Positions 48,981 through 59,040 are shown, counted from the first letter of the stretch. The stretch: DNA of 64,000 nt from Candidatus Coxiella mudrowiae (GCA_001077715.1 CP011126.1:1116001-1180000); one strand, 5' to 3'. Numbers and translations are program-made. The notes: generated by a model not told the origin, from the sequence alone.

Positions 48981-50927
48981 TTATTTCTGCTCTTGTGTAA
49001 AAATACTCTTGTTATTTAGCATTTTCTTATATTCTGTATGTCTATCGAAAAAGATTTGATACCACATCTCCAAACTTAATAATCCCCAAAGTTTACGAGA
49101 AAACTGGCGTTGTTGATTCTGTATAGTATCCCATACATTTTTATAATTAAAGAAAGGCCTATTTTTTACTTTTATTGTACTAAAAGTATCTAATAAAAAT
49201 CCTTTAAGCTCATTTGAAAACCACTCTTTCAATGGCACTGGGAATCCCATTTTGTCACGCCGATTAAGCAATATTTCCGGCAAGATATTTTTATACGTAT
49301 TTTTCAGTAGATGTTTCATTCTCCCTCCAGGAAATTTTATATCTGCAGGAATGGTTGCAACAAACTCAACAAGCGGATGATCAAGAAAGGGAACACGTGA
49401 TTCAAGGCTATGAGCCATACTCATTCTATCTTCAATATGGAGCAAGGCGGGAAGCAAAAATTTGAAATCGAAGCGAGTCATTTTATCAAAATAGGCTTTT
49501 TTCCCGACTCGAGAACTGTCATTAAATATTTCCATAAACTTTAAATTGACTGCTTCTTTATCTAACTCATCCCATATAATTTCGTTTTGCATATCTGTCG
49601 ATCGATCAATTAGACGAAAGTAGCGCTGATCAAGATCTTCAAATAAACCTTTACACCAAAATTCACTAATTAGTGGTTTATATTCTTGCAAGACTTGCAA
49701 GTTAGGAATAATAGATTCGGCTGTAACAACGAAGTGACCCGAATGCGAAGTCCCCTCAATAGAGGCTTTGATACATTGTTCGAAATAAGCAATCAAATAG
49801 CGCGCATAACCTCCAAAAATTTCGTCAGCTCCCTGTCCTCCCAATAAAGTTTTAACGTGCTGAGCAGCCTTTTTCGCTACCATAAATTGCGGGAAAGAAC
49901 CCGGACCAGCCACAGGAAAATCCATGTGATAAATGATCTTAGTTAAATTTTCAATGAAATCTGTATATTTAATATCAACAATATGCAATGGCTGGCCAAT
50001 AGAATCCGCCACTATTTGAGCATAATAACTTTCATCATAACCTTTATAATCTGTAAATCGACCATGAAAAAGTCCAGAAAATTCCCCTTGCTGCGCGTTA
50101 GCTTGAAGTGTAACAAGACTAGAATCAATACCACCACTCAAATAAGTACCCACGGGAACATCGCTTCGTAAATGCAAATTAATACTTTCAGACAAAAGCT
50201 CCTGCAAGCGCCTTTCAAAATAGGGGGATATATGATTATAATCAATTTGGTAAAACACATCCCAATATTTTCTACATTTGATTTCTTTTCCAGAAACCAG
50301 CAAATACTCTCCGGGCATCAATTGTTTAATATTTTCAAATAAAGTATCTGAGCCAAGAGTATATTGGAAAGTTAAATATTCACTAAAGGCATTCACATTT
50401 ATGTTTAATTCAGATAAAAAAGGAAGTAAAGCCTTAGTCTCAGAAGCAAAATAAAAAATGTTATCTACAATAGTATAATAAAAAGGCTTAATACCAAATC
50501 GGTCTCGAGCACAAATAAGTTCTTGGCGCTTTTCATCCCATATTGCAAAAGCAAACATTCCACGCAGATGCTTTAAAAATCCGTCGCCGTAACATTCATA
50601 AGCAGCTAAAATTACTTCCGTATCTGAATAGGTTAAAAATGTCCAATTATGAGAAAGTTTTTCTCTCAATTCGATATAGTTGTAAATTTCACCATTAAAA
50701 ACAATAACATTCCCATTTCTTGCAATCATGGGCTGATGTGCCGAGGCACTAAGGTCTATAATGCTTAACCTTCTATGGGCTAAACCAATACTATGTTGGC
50801 TATCGCACCAACTTCCAACATCATCGGGACCTCGATGCGATAACAAGTTACTCATTACCTCAAGATGGAATTTTATATTCGTATTAGGGAAATGATTTAA
50901 ATTACAAATTCCACTTATTCCACACAT
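48981..50927 (-). CDS. asnB: Asparagine synthase-like glutamine amidotransferase (copy 2)
   Basis: A 648-residue class II amidotransferase. Cys2 in MCGISGICNLNHF, GLAHRRLSIIDLSASAHQPM, FNGEIYNYIELREKL, then the synthetase domain with VGTYLSGGIDSSLV and LLGGQGADEIFGGYARY. It starts immediately after the stop of the WbpB-WbpD fusion (TAA then ATG), so it is tightly coupled to that sugar pathway, suggesting amidation of the uronic acid (as proposed for WbpS-type proteins) rather than asparagine supply. It is clearly diverged from copy 1. Confidence 0.9.
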   Translation of the reverse strand: MCGISGICNLNHFPNTNIKFHLEVMSNLLSHRGPDDVGSWCDSQHSIGLAHRRLSIIDLSASAHQPMIARNGNVIVFNGEIYNYIELREKLSHNWTFLTYSDTEVILAAYECYGDGFLKHLRGMFAFAIWDEKRQELICARDRFGIKPFYYTIVDNIFYFASETKALLPFLSELNINVNAFSEYLTFQYTLGSDTLFENIKQLMPGEYLLVSGKEIKCRKYWDVFYQIDYNHISPYFERRLQELLSESINLHLRSDVPVGTYLSGGIDSSLVTLQANAQQGEFSGLFHGRFTDYKGYDESYYAQIVADSIGQPLHIVDIKYTDFIENLTKIIYHMDFPVAGPGSFPQFMVAKKAAQHVKTLLGGQGADEIFGGYARYLIAYFEQCIKASIEGTSHSGHFVVTAESIIPNLQVLQEYKPLISEFWCKGLFEDLDQRYFRLIDRSTDMQNEIIWDELDKEAVNLKFMEIFNDSSRVGKKAYFDKMTRFDFKFLLPALLHIEDRMSMAHSLESRVPFLDHPLVEFVATIPADIKFPGGRMKHLLKNTYKNILPEILLNRRDKMGFPVPLKEWFSNELKGFLLDTFSTIKVKNRPFFNYKNVWDTIQNQQRQFSRKLWGLLSLEMWYQIFFDRHTEYKKMLNNKSIFTQEQK

Positions 50928-52535
50928 TTAAACGGTTCCACCACTAACCTCAAGCGCTTCATTGGCTTCCTCTTTTAGAAAATTATTTTCTGTTACATAG
51001 TAACGTCTACCTTCTCGTGGACATACTAAATCATACCCTAGCCGCTCACCGGCATGACTCATCCATCCAATTTGTTTAGCGGGATTCCCCACCACTAACG
51101 CATGCGGTTTAATATCTTTAGTAACCACCGCTCCTGCTCCAATAAACGAATAAGCTCCCAATTGGACCCCACAAACAATGGTGGCATTGGCACCTATCAT
51201 TACTCCTTGCTCTACTCGGGTTTCTTTAAATTCATTTTTTCTTTCAATTTCAGCACGTGGATTATTTACATTCGTAAATACGCAAGAAGGGCCACAAAAA
51301 ACTCCATCTGCCAATGTAATTCCTTTATAGAGGCTAACATTGTTTTGTATTTTACAACGATTACCAATGATAACGTCCGGCCCGATCATAACATTCTGTC
51401 CAATAATACAATTTTCTCCTATTTGACACCCTCCTAAGATGTGAGAAAAGTGCCATATTTTTGTACCGCGGCCTAATTTCACTCCCTTATCCACAAACGC
51501 AGATTGATGAATAAAGGTGTTGTCGTTACGATTTTCTGGTTCTGCACTAGGGAACTGGGAAGAGAGAGAATAATGCAACTTAAGCGAGTTTGTAGCCTGA
51601 TTTAAAACCTTCAATACACGCAAACCTTCTCGAGCATCCGTAATTGCCTGGCTACGTGTAACCACGCATTCTATAAAGTGAGAACATTCTTGTTTTAATG
51701 GCTCACCTTCTGGCAAAGGAATATAATTAGCTTCAGATTTATCCGGCAACGGCATCCCATTTTCCCAGTTAATTTGATGAGGATAGTGAATTAATTTTTC
51801 CTTCCAAAGCTTGGTATCATCAAAAACAGCCATTCCCTTAGAACCAATCACAATTAATTTTTGTTCTTTATAAGGATGTAACCATGAAACAAAAACTTGC
51901 GCTTGGACACCACTGGAAAATTCCAGATGTGTCGTAGTAACATCAGCAATAGATTTATGGAGAAAATATCCTCCTATTGTTTTTACCAGAATGGGCTCTT
52001 CATTTACTAAGCTTAAAATCATTGAGATATCATGGGGCGCGAAGCTCCACAAAATATCCTCTTCCCGGCGGATTTTTCCTAAATTTAAACGATTGGAGTA
52101 AAGATATTGTAATCTTCCCAATTTCCCCTCATAAACCAGAGATTTTAATGTAATAAAAGCGAAATGATATTGTAGTAAATGGCCTACCATCAAAATCCGA
52201 TTGTTTTTTAAGGCAATTTGATAATTTTTTTCTGCATCTTCTATTTTTAGCGCCAAAGGTTTTTCAACGAATACATCCTTTCCGGCCTCTAAAGCTTCTC
52301 TTGTCAATTTCGCATGATGGACAGCCGGAGCTGCAATTGCAACAGCGTGATATTCTGGACTATCTAAAACTTCTTTCCAAGAAAGGAACGCGGTTCCATA
52401 TTGGACTGCAAGTTGTCTTGCCAGAGTTTGATTAGATTCACAAATACCGCCTAATACCGCTAATTTCGCAAAATTTCGAACTAAATTTTCCCCCCAGTAG
52501 CCTGCTCCCACAACTACAACCTTTAGTGAATTCAT
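50928..52535 (-). CDS. Fusion of Gfo/Idh/MocA dehydrogenase (WbpB/WlbA-like) and hexapeptide acetyltransferase (WbpD/WlbB-like)
   Basis: One 535-residue frame joins two enzymes. Residues 1-325 are an NAD-dependent oxidoreductase: VVVVGAGYWGENLVRNFAKL at 6-25 and the EKP motif (Glu91-Lys92-Pro93), like WbpB, which oxidises C3 of UDP-GlcNAc uronate. Residues about 341-535 form a left-handed beta-helix: FIHQSAFVDKGVKLGRGTKI, WHFSHILGGCQIGENCIIGQ, CVFTNVNNPRAEIERKNEFK, IGANATIVCGVQLGAYSFIG, ALVVGNPAKQIGWMS, matching WbpD N-acetyltransferase. A linker of about 15 residues joins them. In most species these are separate genes flanking the PLP aminotransferase step. Here the aminotransferase (wbpE-like) is the next gene upstream. 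Confidence 0.9.
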   Translation of the reverse strand: MNSLKVVVVGAGYWGENLVRNFAKLAVLGGICESNQTLARQLAVQYGTAFLSWKEVLDSPEYHAVAIAAPAVHHAKLTREALEAGKDVFVEKPLALKIEDAEKNYQIALKNNRILMVGHLLQYHFAFITLKSLVYEGKLGRLQYLYSNRLNLGKIRREEDILWSFAPHDISMILSLVNEEPILVKTIGGYFLHKSIADVTTTHLEFSSGVQAQVFVSWLHPYKEQKLIVIGSKGMAVFDDTKLWKEKLIHYPHQINWENGMPLPDKSEANYIPLPEGEPLKQECSHFIECVVTRSQAITDAREGLRVLKVLNQATNSLKLHYSLSSQFPSAEPENRNDNTFIHQSAFVDKGVKLGRGTKIWHFSHILGGCQIGENCIIGQNVMIGPDVIIGNRCKIQNNVSLYKGITLADGVFCGPSCVFTNVNNPRAEIERKNEFKETRVEQGVMIGANATIVCGVQLGAYSFIGAGAVVTKDIKPHALVVGNPAKQIGWMSHAGERLGYDLVCPREGRRYYVTENNFLKEEANEALEVSGGTV

Positions 52536-52696
52536 TTATTTGCTCCTGCAAATGGAAATTAATTTCCTGCAAATTTGTCACTTGAATTAAGTATCGTGGA
52601 CACTCTCTCTACTAAAAAAATCGATCAGCGCTCAATTCCTGAGCAATGTATCCGACTGCGAAAAAAATATCAAGATACTCTAGGAAGTTAGAATAT
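52536..52696. other. Spacer between wbpE and the WbpB-WbpD fusion
   Basis: About 160 bases, AT-rich, no recognisable gene. The longest internal frames are short and lack similarity. A promoter or leader is possible, but none is clear. Confidence 0.4.
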
Positions 52697-53797
52697 TTAG
52701 CTAACAGTCACCATGTTCAAGAGTTCTTCACAAATCGAGTCAACCACTTCTTCAGTTAAATAAGGGTGGAATGGCAAACTTAAAACTTGCTGGCTCGCAA
52801 TTTCGGCTTCAGGATAATTGTAATCATCTTGCAGATAATTCCGAATGGCCGGTTGCTTATGTAATGGTTGTGGATAATGAACGGCTGTGGGAATACCTGC
52901 ATTATTCAAGACAGATCGAACTTCTTGTCGTCGTTCCACTCGAACAGTGTATTGTGCAAAAGCACTAATATTCCCAGCCTCAATATGAGGTGTAACAAGA
53001 TGATCGCCCAATTTTTGGGAATACCATTTCGCTACTTGTTGGCGGCGTTTTAACTCTTGGGGGAAGACTTCTAATTTTGCCAATAAAATAGCCGCCTGTA
53101 AGGTATCAAAGCGTACATTTAAACCAATTTGAATATGACGATAACGTGTTTGTTGGCCGTGATTACGAATTAAGCACATCTTTTCAGCTAAAATATCATC
53201 ATTTGTAAAACAAGCACCGCCATCACCATAGCATCCCAAGGGTTTAGAAGGAAAGAAACTCGTGCAGCCTATAGTCGTAAGGCCACAAGATTGATGCCCC
53301 CAATGGGTAGCTCCTAAACTTTGGGCGCCATCTTCAATAATGGGAAGGCCATAACGATGAGCAATGGCATTAATTGCTGTCATATTAGCGCACTGACCAT
53401 ACAAACTAACAGGCACAATTGCTTTCGTTCGCTCAGTAATCGCAAGCTCGATTTGCGAAGGCTCTATGTTGTACGTACGAGGATCAATATCGACAAAAAC
53501 AAGCTTAGCTCCTAAAAAAACAATAGTTTCTGCGCTGGCAAAAAAGCTAAATGACGAAGTGATCACTTCGTCACCTGGACCGATCCCCAATGCCAATAAA
53601 GCAACCAATAAAGCCATTGTTCCATTAGAAAGGGTAATACAATGACGAACGCCTACCCATTCAGCCAGGCGATGTTCTAATTCCTCCACTTCTGGACCCA
53701 TGATATATTGTCCATGATCTAAGATGGCCTGGATATTCTTATCGACAGTGCTTTTTATTAGACGATATTGTTGATTTAAATCAATAAATTTCATCAT
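52697..53797 (-). CDS. wbpE: PLP-dependent sugar aminotransferase, DegT/DnrJ/EryC1 family (WbpE/WlbC-like)
   Basis: Transfers an amino group to a 3-keto (or 4-keto) nucleotide sugar. It has 366 residues. PLP-binding features: LSNGTMALLVALLALGIGPG, IEDGAQSLGATHWG and Lys185 in SFFPSKPLGCYGDGG. LIRNHGQQTRYRHIQIGLNV then RFDTLQAAILLAKLE is the family's substrate loop. It starts at ATG 53797 (or 53794). A 16-bp tandem duplication places a second copy of the start region upstream. First gene of the minus-strand sugar unit. 161 bases separate it from the fusion gene. Confidence 0.92.
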   Translation of the reverse strand: MMKFIDLNQQYRLIKSTVDKNIQAILDHGQYIMGPEVEELEHRLAEWVGVRHCITLSNGTMALLVALLALGIGPGDEVITSSFSFFASAETIVFLGAKLVFVDIDPRTYNIEPSQIELAITERTKAIVPVSLYGQCANMTAINAIAHRYGLPIIEDGAQSLGATHWGHQSCGLTTIGCTSFFPSKPLGCYGDGGACFTNDDILAEKMCLIRNHGQQTRYRHIQIGLNVRFDTLQAAILLAKLEVFPQELKRRQQVAKWYSQKLGDHLVTPHIEAGNISAFAQYTVRVERRQEVRSVLNNAGIPTAVHYPQPLHKQPAIRNYLQDDYNYPEAEIASQQVLSLPFHPYLTEEVVDSICEELLNMVTVS

Positions 53798-53814
53798 TAA
53801 TAAATTTCATCATC
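53783..53814. repeat. 16-bp tandem duplication spanning the wbpE start codon
   Basis: aataaatttcatcatt (53783-53798) is followed by aataaatttcatcatc (53799-53814). On the minus strand this doubles ATGATGAAATTTATT, so two potential start regions exist. Only the downstream copy is in frame with the aminotransferase. Confidence 0.92.
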
Positions 53815-54037
53815 CCGATGCCCCTTTCTATTATTTGCGCGCCATTGCGGACAAATACTACCCTAAAACAAACTCCAACTGCAATCTCAATTATCCAAGG
53901 CTGCTCACTATTTCCTAAGCTCCCAAGAAAGCCCCTTTTTTCACGAACTATTCTTTGTCGATTTAAAATCACTCCTCATCGAGGGCGAAAATCGCGATGG
54001 TGATTTTAAAGAATCTCTTGTGTATGATTTTATAATT
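53815..54037. other. Divergent region upstream of purB with possible gene remnant
   Basis: About 220 bases between wbpE and purB. + strand frames read HPDAPFYYLRAIADKYYPKT and, in another frame, FHELFFVDLKSLLIEGENRD, which looks like protein-coding sequence in decay. I cannot assign a family. Promoters for both flanking genes should also lie here. Confidence 0.4.
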
Positions 54038-55423
54038 ATGAAATTAACGCCTCTCACAGCCTTATCACCTCTGGATGGCCGATATCATAAAAAATTGAAT
54101 AACTTACGACCAATTCTCAGCGAGCATGGTCTCATTCGATACCGCATTTTAATTGAATTACAATGGCTACTTTTTTTATCTCGTGAACGCTTCCTTACCG
54201 AAATTCCAAAATTAACTACACCAGATTATAAAAAATTAGAAGCGATTTCGAAAAATTTTGATCTACAAGCTGCGGAAACGATTAAAGAAATCGAAAAAAC
54301 TACCAATCACGACGTCAAAGCAGTCGAATATTATTTACAACAAGAGCTAAAAAAAGAAAAACGATTCATGGATTTGATCCAATTCATTCATTTTGGTTGT
54401 ACTTCCGAAGATATCAATAATCTTTCTTATTCTCTTATGATTAATGAAGCTCGCGAGAAAGTTTTGGTTCCCATCTTTAAAAAAATTGGACTGCGTTTGC
54501 AGGCTATGACATCAGACTACGCAAACCTTCCCCTACTGAGTCGCACTCATGGCCAACCCGCTACACCAACAACTTTAGGCAAAGAATTAGCAAATATAGT
54601 AGCCCGTGTTCACTCCCAATATCAGCATTTTTCAAACCTAAAATTATTAGCCAAGATAAATGGTGCCGTTGGCAATTTTAACGCTCATCAAGCGGCATAT
54701 CCTAATTTTGACTGGCCTGGTTTTGCAAAACGCTTTGTCGAATCGCTCGGGTTAGAAGCCAATGAGTATACCACCCAAATTGAGCCTCATGATCGGTTAA
54801 GTGAGCTCTTACAATCACTAATTCGTCTTAACAATATTTTAATCGATTGTTGCCGAGATATATGGGGCTATATCAGTCTGGGCTATTTTTATCAGAAAGC
54901 CGTAAAAAATGAAGTAGGCTCTTCAACAATGCCCCATAAAGTAAATCCTATTGATTTTGAAAATGCCGAAGGCAATTTAGGGCTCGCTAATGCGTTAGCC
55001 GATCATATGGCAAATAAACTCCCGATATCACGCTGGCAAAGGGATTTAACAGATTCCACGGTTTTGCGAAATTTAGGATCTGTATTTGGCTACTCGCTTG
55101 TCGCCTATGAGTCATTATTTAAAGGCCTAACAAAAATAAGCGCCAACAAAAATCGAATCAAGAAAGACCTTAATTCTCATTGGGAAGTACTAGCTGAAGC
55201 ACTACAAACGGTCATGCGTCGATACAGCGTATCAGACGCTTATGAGCAATTAAAAGAACTGACTCGGGGTAAATCGATTAATGAAAATCAATTGAAAGAC
55301 TTTGTTGAAAAGTTACCTATTCCCCAGGAAGCCAAAGAATATTTAAAATCACTCACTCCTAACAATTATACTGGCTTCGCTGCATCGCTTGCAAAAAAAA
55401 TCCGAAATTTTAAATGGAATTAA
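54038..55423 (+). CDS. purB: Adenylosuccinate lyase
   Basis: Releases fumarate from SAICAR and from adenylosuccinate in purine synthesis. About 461 residues from ATG 54038 (MKLTPLTALSPLDGRYHKKL), with an in-frame upstream ATG at 54020 less likely. Signature GSSTMPHKVNPIDFENAEGN is intact. FGCTSEDINNLSYSLM and SRTHGQPATPTTLGKELAN carry the other active-site residues, and LPISRWQRDLTDSTVLRNLG is the C-terminal core. Complete, in contrast to the broken gene that follows it. Confidence 0.97.
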   Translation: MKLTPLTALSPLDGRYHKKLNNLRPILSEHGLIRYRILIELQWLLFLSRERFLTEIPKLTTPDYKKLEAISKNFDLQAAETIKEIEKTTNHDVKAVEYYLQQELKKEKRFMDLIQFIHFGCTSEDINNLSYSLMINEAREKVLVPIFKKIGLRLQAMTSDYANLPLLSRTHGQPATPTTLGKELANIVARVHSQYQHFSNLKLLAKINGAVGNFNAHQAAYPNFDWPGFAKRFVESLGLEANEYTTQIEPHDRLSELLQSLIRLNNILIDCCRDIWGYISLGYFYQKAVKNEVGSSTMPHKVNPIDFENAEGNLGLANALADHMANKLPISRWQRDLTDSTVLRNLGSVFGYSLVAYESLFKGLTKISANKNRIKKDLNSHWEVLAEALQTVMRRYSVSDAYEQLKELTRGKSINENQLKDFVEKLPIPQEAKEYLKSLTPNNYTGFAASLAKKIRNFKWN

Positions 55424-55446
55424 TTTATTAAAGTATAATAGCTACT

Positions 55447-57200
55447 ATGCTATATTTTCTCTTCAAATCCGACGAAAATGGCGAGCCTTATATCGAAACT
55501 AACATTTCAGGTAAAGCTATTAACTATCTCCCAATTAAATAAAGGAACTGCATTTAGTAGAGAAGAACAGCGAATTTTTAACTTAAGAGGGAAATTACCC
55601 AATAGGGTGGAAAGTCTTGATGATCAGGTGGTCCGGGCTTACTTGCAATATAAATCCTTCGATATTTAAATTAATCGTAATAATTAATTAAATTAGCTAT
55701 TAAATACTAATCAAGACTAATCAAGTTTTGTTCTATCGTTTGATTAAAGATCACTTACAAGAAATGCTACCGACTATTTATACTCCTATTGTAGGAAATA
55801 CCGTGCGCGCATTTAATAAAAAATTTATGTATCCACGTGATCTTTACATTTCCTACGAAGATCGATCGTAAGAACATTCCTGAAATTTTAGATAATCGAT
55901 CTATCTAATCCCCCTCATTGACCTTATTATTGCTAGCGATGGCGAAGGCATACTTGGCATCGGAGATTAAGGGGTGTAGGTGCTATGGCAATTCCTGTAG
56001 CAAAGCTCATCGTATATACCGCTATTGGTGGCATCAACCTATTACGAACTTTACCAATTCTACTTGATGCAGGTACTAACAACGAAGAATTATTAAATAA
56101 TCCTATTTATTTATAGGTTGGCGTCATAAACGCTTAACAGGAGACCAATACGCTGAATTTATCGACAAATTTATTCAAGCCCTTCAAGAAAAATTTCCTC
56201 ACGTATTTTTACATTGGGAGCATTTTTCGAGCGCACTAACGCTTATCGCAATTTGATTAAATATCGCGACGTCATGTACAGCTTTAACGACGATATTCAA
56301 GGGACAGGTGCCGTAACTTTGGGAGCTATTTTAGCTGCCTTAAAGATCACTCATTCTACCCCGGGCGAACAACGAATAGTGATTTATGGTGGTAGTACTG
56401 CTGGAATAGGAATTACGGATACCATATTCCGCGCTGTGTCTCAAAATGGTCTCTCTGAAGCTGAAGCAAGAAAACTTTTTTTTGGTTAGTAGATCGGACT
56501 GGATTATTAACGGAGCTTAGTGAAGACGTAACACCGGTACAACAACCTTATTTGCGAACGAAGGATGAAATTAAAAATTCGAAAATTGAAGATCCTCACC
56601 AAATTTCACTACTGGACCTAATGGAAAATATAAAACCAACAATTTTAATTGGCACCTCCACACATGGGCATGCATTTAATCAGACTATCGTGAAAACGAT
56701 GTTAAAATATGTGGCCAAACCCTATCATCTTTCATTTATCCAATCCAACCAAAAAATGCTAAGCAGAACCCATTGATCTCTTCCAGTGGACTAAGGGAAA
56801 AGCATTAATTGCAACCGGCAGTCCTTTTGAAGATATTATTTTTGAAAATAAGAAATTTCTCATAAATCAATGTAATAATTATTTAGCTTTTCCAGCAATT
56901 GGTCTTTGTGTTATTGCTATTAAAGCTAAACGCGTTACTGAAAATTGGTATGTAGACGAAACTACTTATCGTTTACTGCCAAGCATTCCTCAAGCACAAG
57001 AAGCCTCTTATCATGTAGTTATTGCAGTAGCAAAAACTGATATTAAAGAAGGTATAACAGTAGTTTCCAGTGAGGATTCCGAAAAAGTTCTCGTGAAACA
57101 AAATATCTGGGAACCTCGTTATCTTCCTTATCTAAAAAATATGATTAATGTCTTCACTCCACTTAAACAGGTGGTTCAACAACTACCGCATTTTATTTGA
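55447..57200 (+). pseudogene. sfcA: NAD-dependent malic enzyme, fragmented
   Basis: Decayed gene beginning at ATG 55447 (MLYFLFKSDENGEPYIETNI). Pieces in several frames: [74 protein letters not shown], FSSxTNAYRNLIKYRDVMYS, FNDDIQGTGAVTLGAILAAL (metal/malate site), GGSTAGIGITD (NAD site), and the C-terminal WEPRYLPYLKNMINVFTPLK, with TGA ending at 57200. It has at least six lesions including a 10-bp tandem duplication at 55706-55725. Malic enzyme converts malate to pyruvate with reduction of NAD(P). Confidence 0.93.
55706..55725. repeat. 10-bp exact tandem duplication in malic enzyme remnant
   Basis: actaatcaag occurs twice head-to-tail. It shifts the reading frame within the decayed malic enzyme gene. 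Confidence 0.9.
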
Positions 57201-59019
57201 GACAAAGTCACCCCAGTTCAACCCTAAAAATCTTCTCTAAATTCATAACTTTTCTAAAAAGGCTTTCCTTCTGCTTTAAAGAAACGAATTGTAGCAGTCC
57301 ACGTTTTCTTAAAGACCTCGCTGCAATTCAAATTAATGGTTTCAGATAAAGTGTATTTTCTCTTCCCTCAATGACGCATTAAATAACCTATTTCAGCTAT
57401 AAAATCATTAGTTACCTCTAAAATTTGAGCTAAATTCTGTAATATCAATCGTCCTTTATCTCATTTATCACGGTGACGGCGCGTAATTAATTTATCAACT
57501 CCATTAAGATATAGCGTTTCTGACTTCGCGATCAATTCCTCTAAAAAAAATTCAATAACTTCATTATTCAAATTTCTTATTTTTTCTCTAAAATTAATAT
57601 TTAACATAGATAAGATTAAGTTCGATAGCTCTTGCTCTATCTTAAAGCCCGAAGAGAATGTAATAAAGACTAAGAATAATACAAATTGATAAAGGGATAA
57701 AAAATTAAATGAAATGTCGAACCTAATAAAGAACGAGATATTTTAACAACAAATAAACCCAGTTCAGACATATAAGTACCTGTTATTTCAGTGACTAGAA
57801 TGGTCAAAATAATAGGCCCTGAAAATGTTTTAGTTAAAATTCCTCATAGCATTAATAAACTAGTAATAATGCTTAAAGCATAAAAAATATCTAAAATAAC
57901 GAGCCCACATTTTTTTAAGAAAGGATAATTTATATTCGTGCTCTTTGAGTTTCTAATAACCTTAACTGAACTCCAATTTCTTTCTTCTTCACTTAATGCA
58001 AATCTTTCAAAATTTCAAATATCGAATTTCATAATTTCAAATAAATGACTTATTTCAGAAAAATTACACTGAAAAATTTTTATATCTTCGCTACTTAACT
58101 TCCTAAACCGTTTTAGTACATGAATCAATGACTATCGTGTCAATAACACTTCTTTTAATTCTTTTAAATTTTTTATAGCTTAGTCAATAAAAGCTCCTAG
58201 ATTCAAAAGTTCCCCATTTATTTTACCTTATTGCAGAGTTATAGAACTTAGTTTTTATTTAATTGCCTTTAATGGATAAAATAATCAAAAATAATTCTTT
58301 ATAAAATTTATCAACGTCACCTTATTTGTTCTTATCTGAAGAATTTATAGAGATCCAACCTTAAAAAACATTTCTTAATCTGTTATAACTAATTCACCTG
58401 ATTAATGATTTATGATAAACATCCGAAAGTGAATGTTTATTTTTTTTACTAAAAAATAAACCCTCTTGAGGTTATATTCAAAAGAATAATTTTTATTGAT
58501 TAAAAAATTATTAAGTTCAGATATTAATTTTTAAAATTTTTTAAAGAAGAAATTCATTCTAATTATATTTTTCTAGATAATAGAGTTCGAATGACACTGT
58601 CATTTTCACGATAATAATAGCAAATAACCAGTATATGAGATAGACTCAATTCTATTTATTTTTTAAAAAGATCCCTATATTTTTTATATTTTTCAATATA
58701 TCTTTCAAAAAAAGAAAATATAGGAATGACTTTGTAGTGGTGCTCTCTGACGTATTCTAAAGAATGCTATACTATTTCTCCTGAAAATCTTTTATTTCTA
58801 AAAGATTTTATAAAAAAGTTCTAGTAAAATAAAAAGTACCATAATCTATTTTTTTATATTTTAATTCATTGGTTTCATCTTAAAAATTTATGTAAAAACG
58901 TTTTCCTTGATTAGTTTTTTTGATCGAGCCATAAGCTAGCTTAATTTATTAATCGTATGAACTATTTCTTTTATAGACCTTTTGTTATGATTGATTTAAA
59001 TTCTGGTTGAAAGCGCCTC
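57201..59019. other. AT-rich decayed DNA, membrane-protein remnant on minus strand
   Basis: No intact gene over 1.8 kb. On the minus strand around 57690-58010 a fragment reads RFALSEEERNWSSVKVIRNS then LKKCGLVILDIFYALSIITS and SGPIILTILVTEITGTYMSE, suggesting a hypothetical protein with two or more membrane helices. The rest is low-complexity A/T with many stops in all frames. I recognise no family. Confidence 0.5.
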
Positions 59020-59040
59020 CTTAGGTCTTAGGTCTTAGGT
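59020..59040. repeat. 7-bp unit tandem triplication
   Basis: cttaggt occurs three times in direct succession (59020-59026, 59027-59033, 59034-59040) in non-coding AT-rich DNA upstream of the PfpI remnant. Confidence 0.9.
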
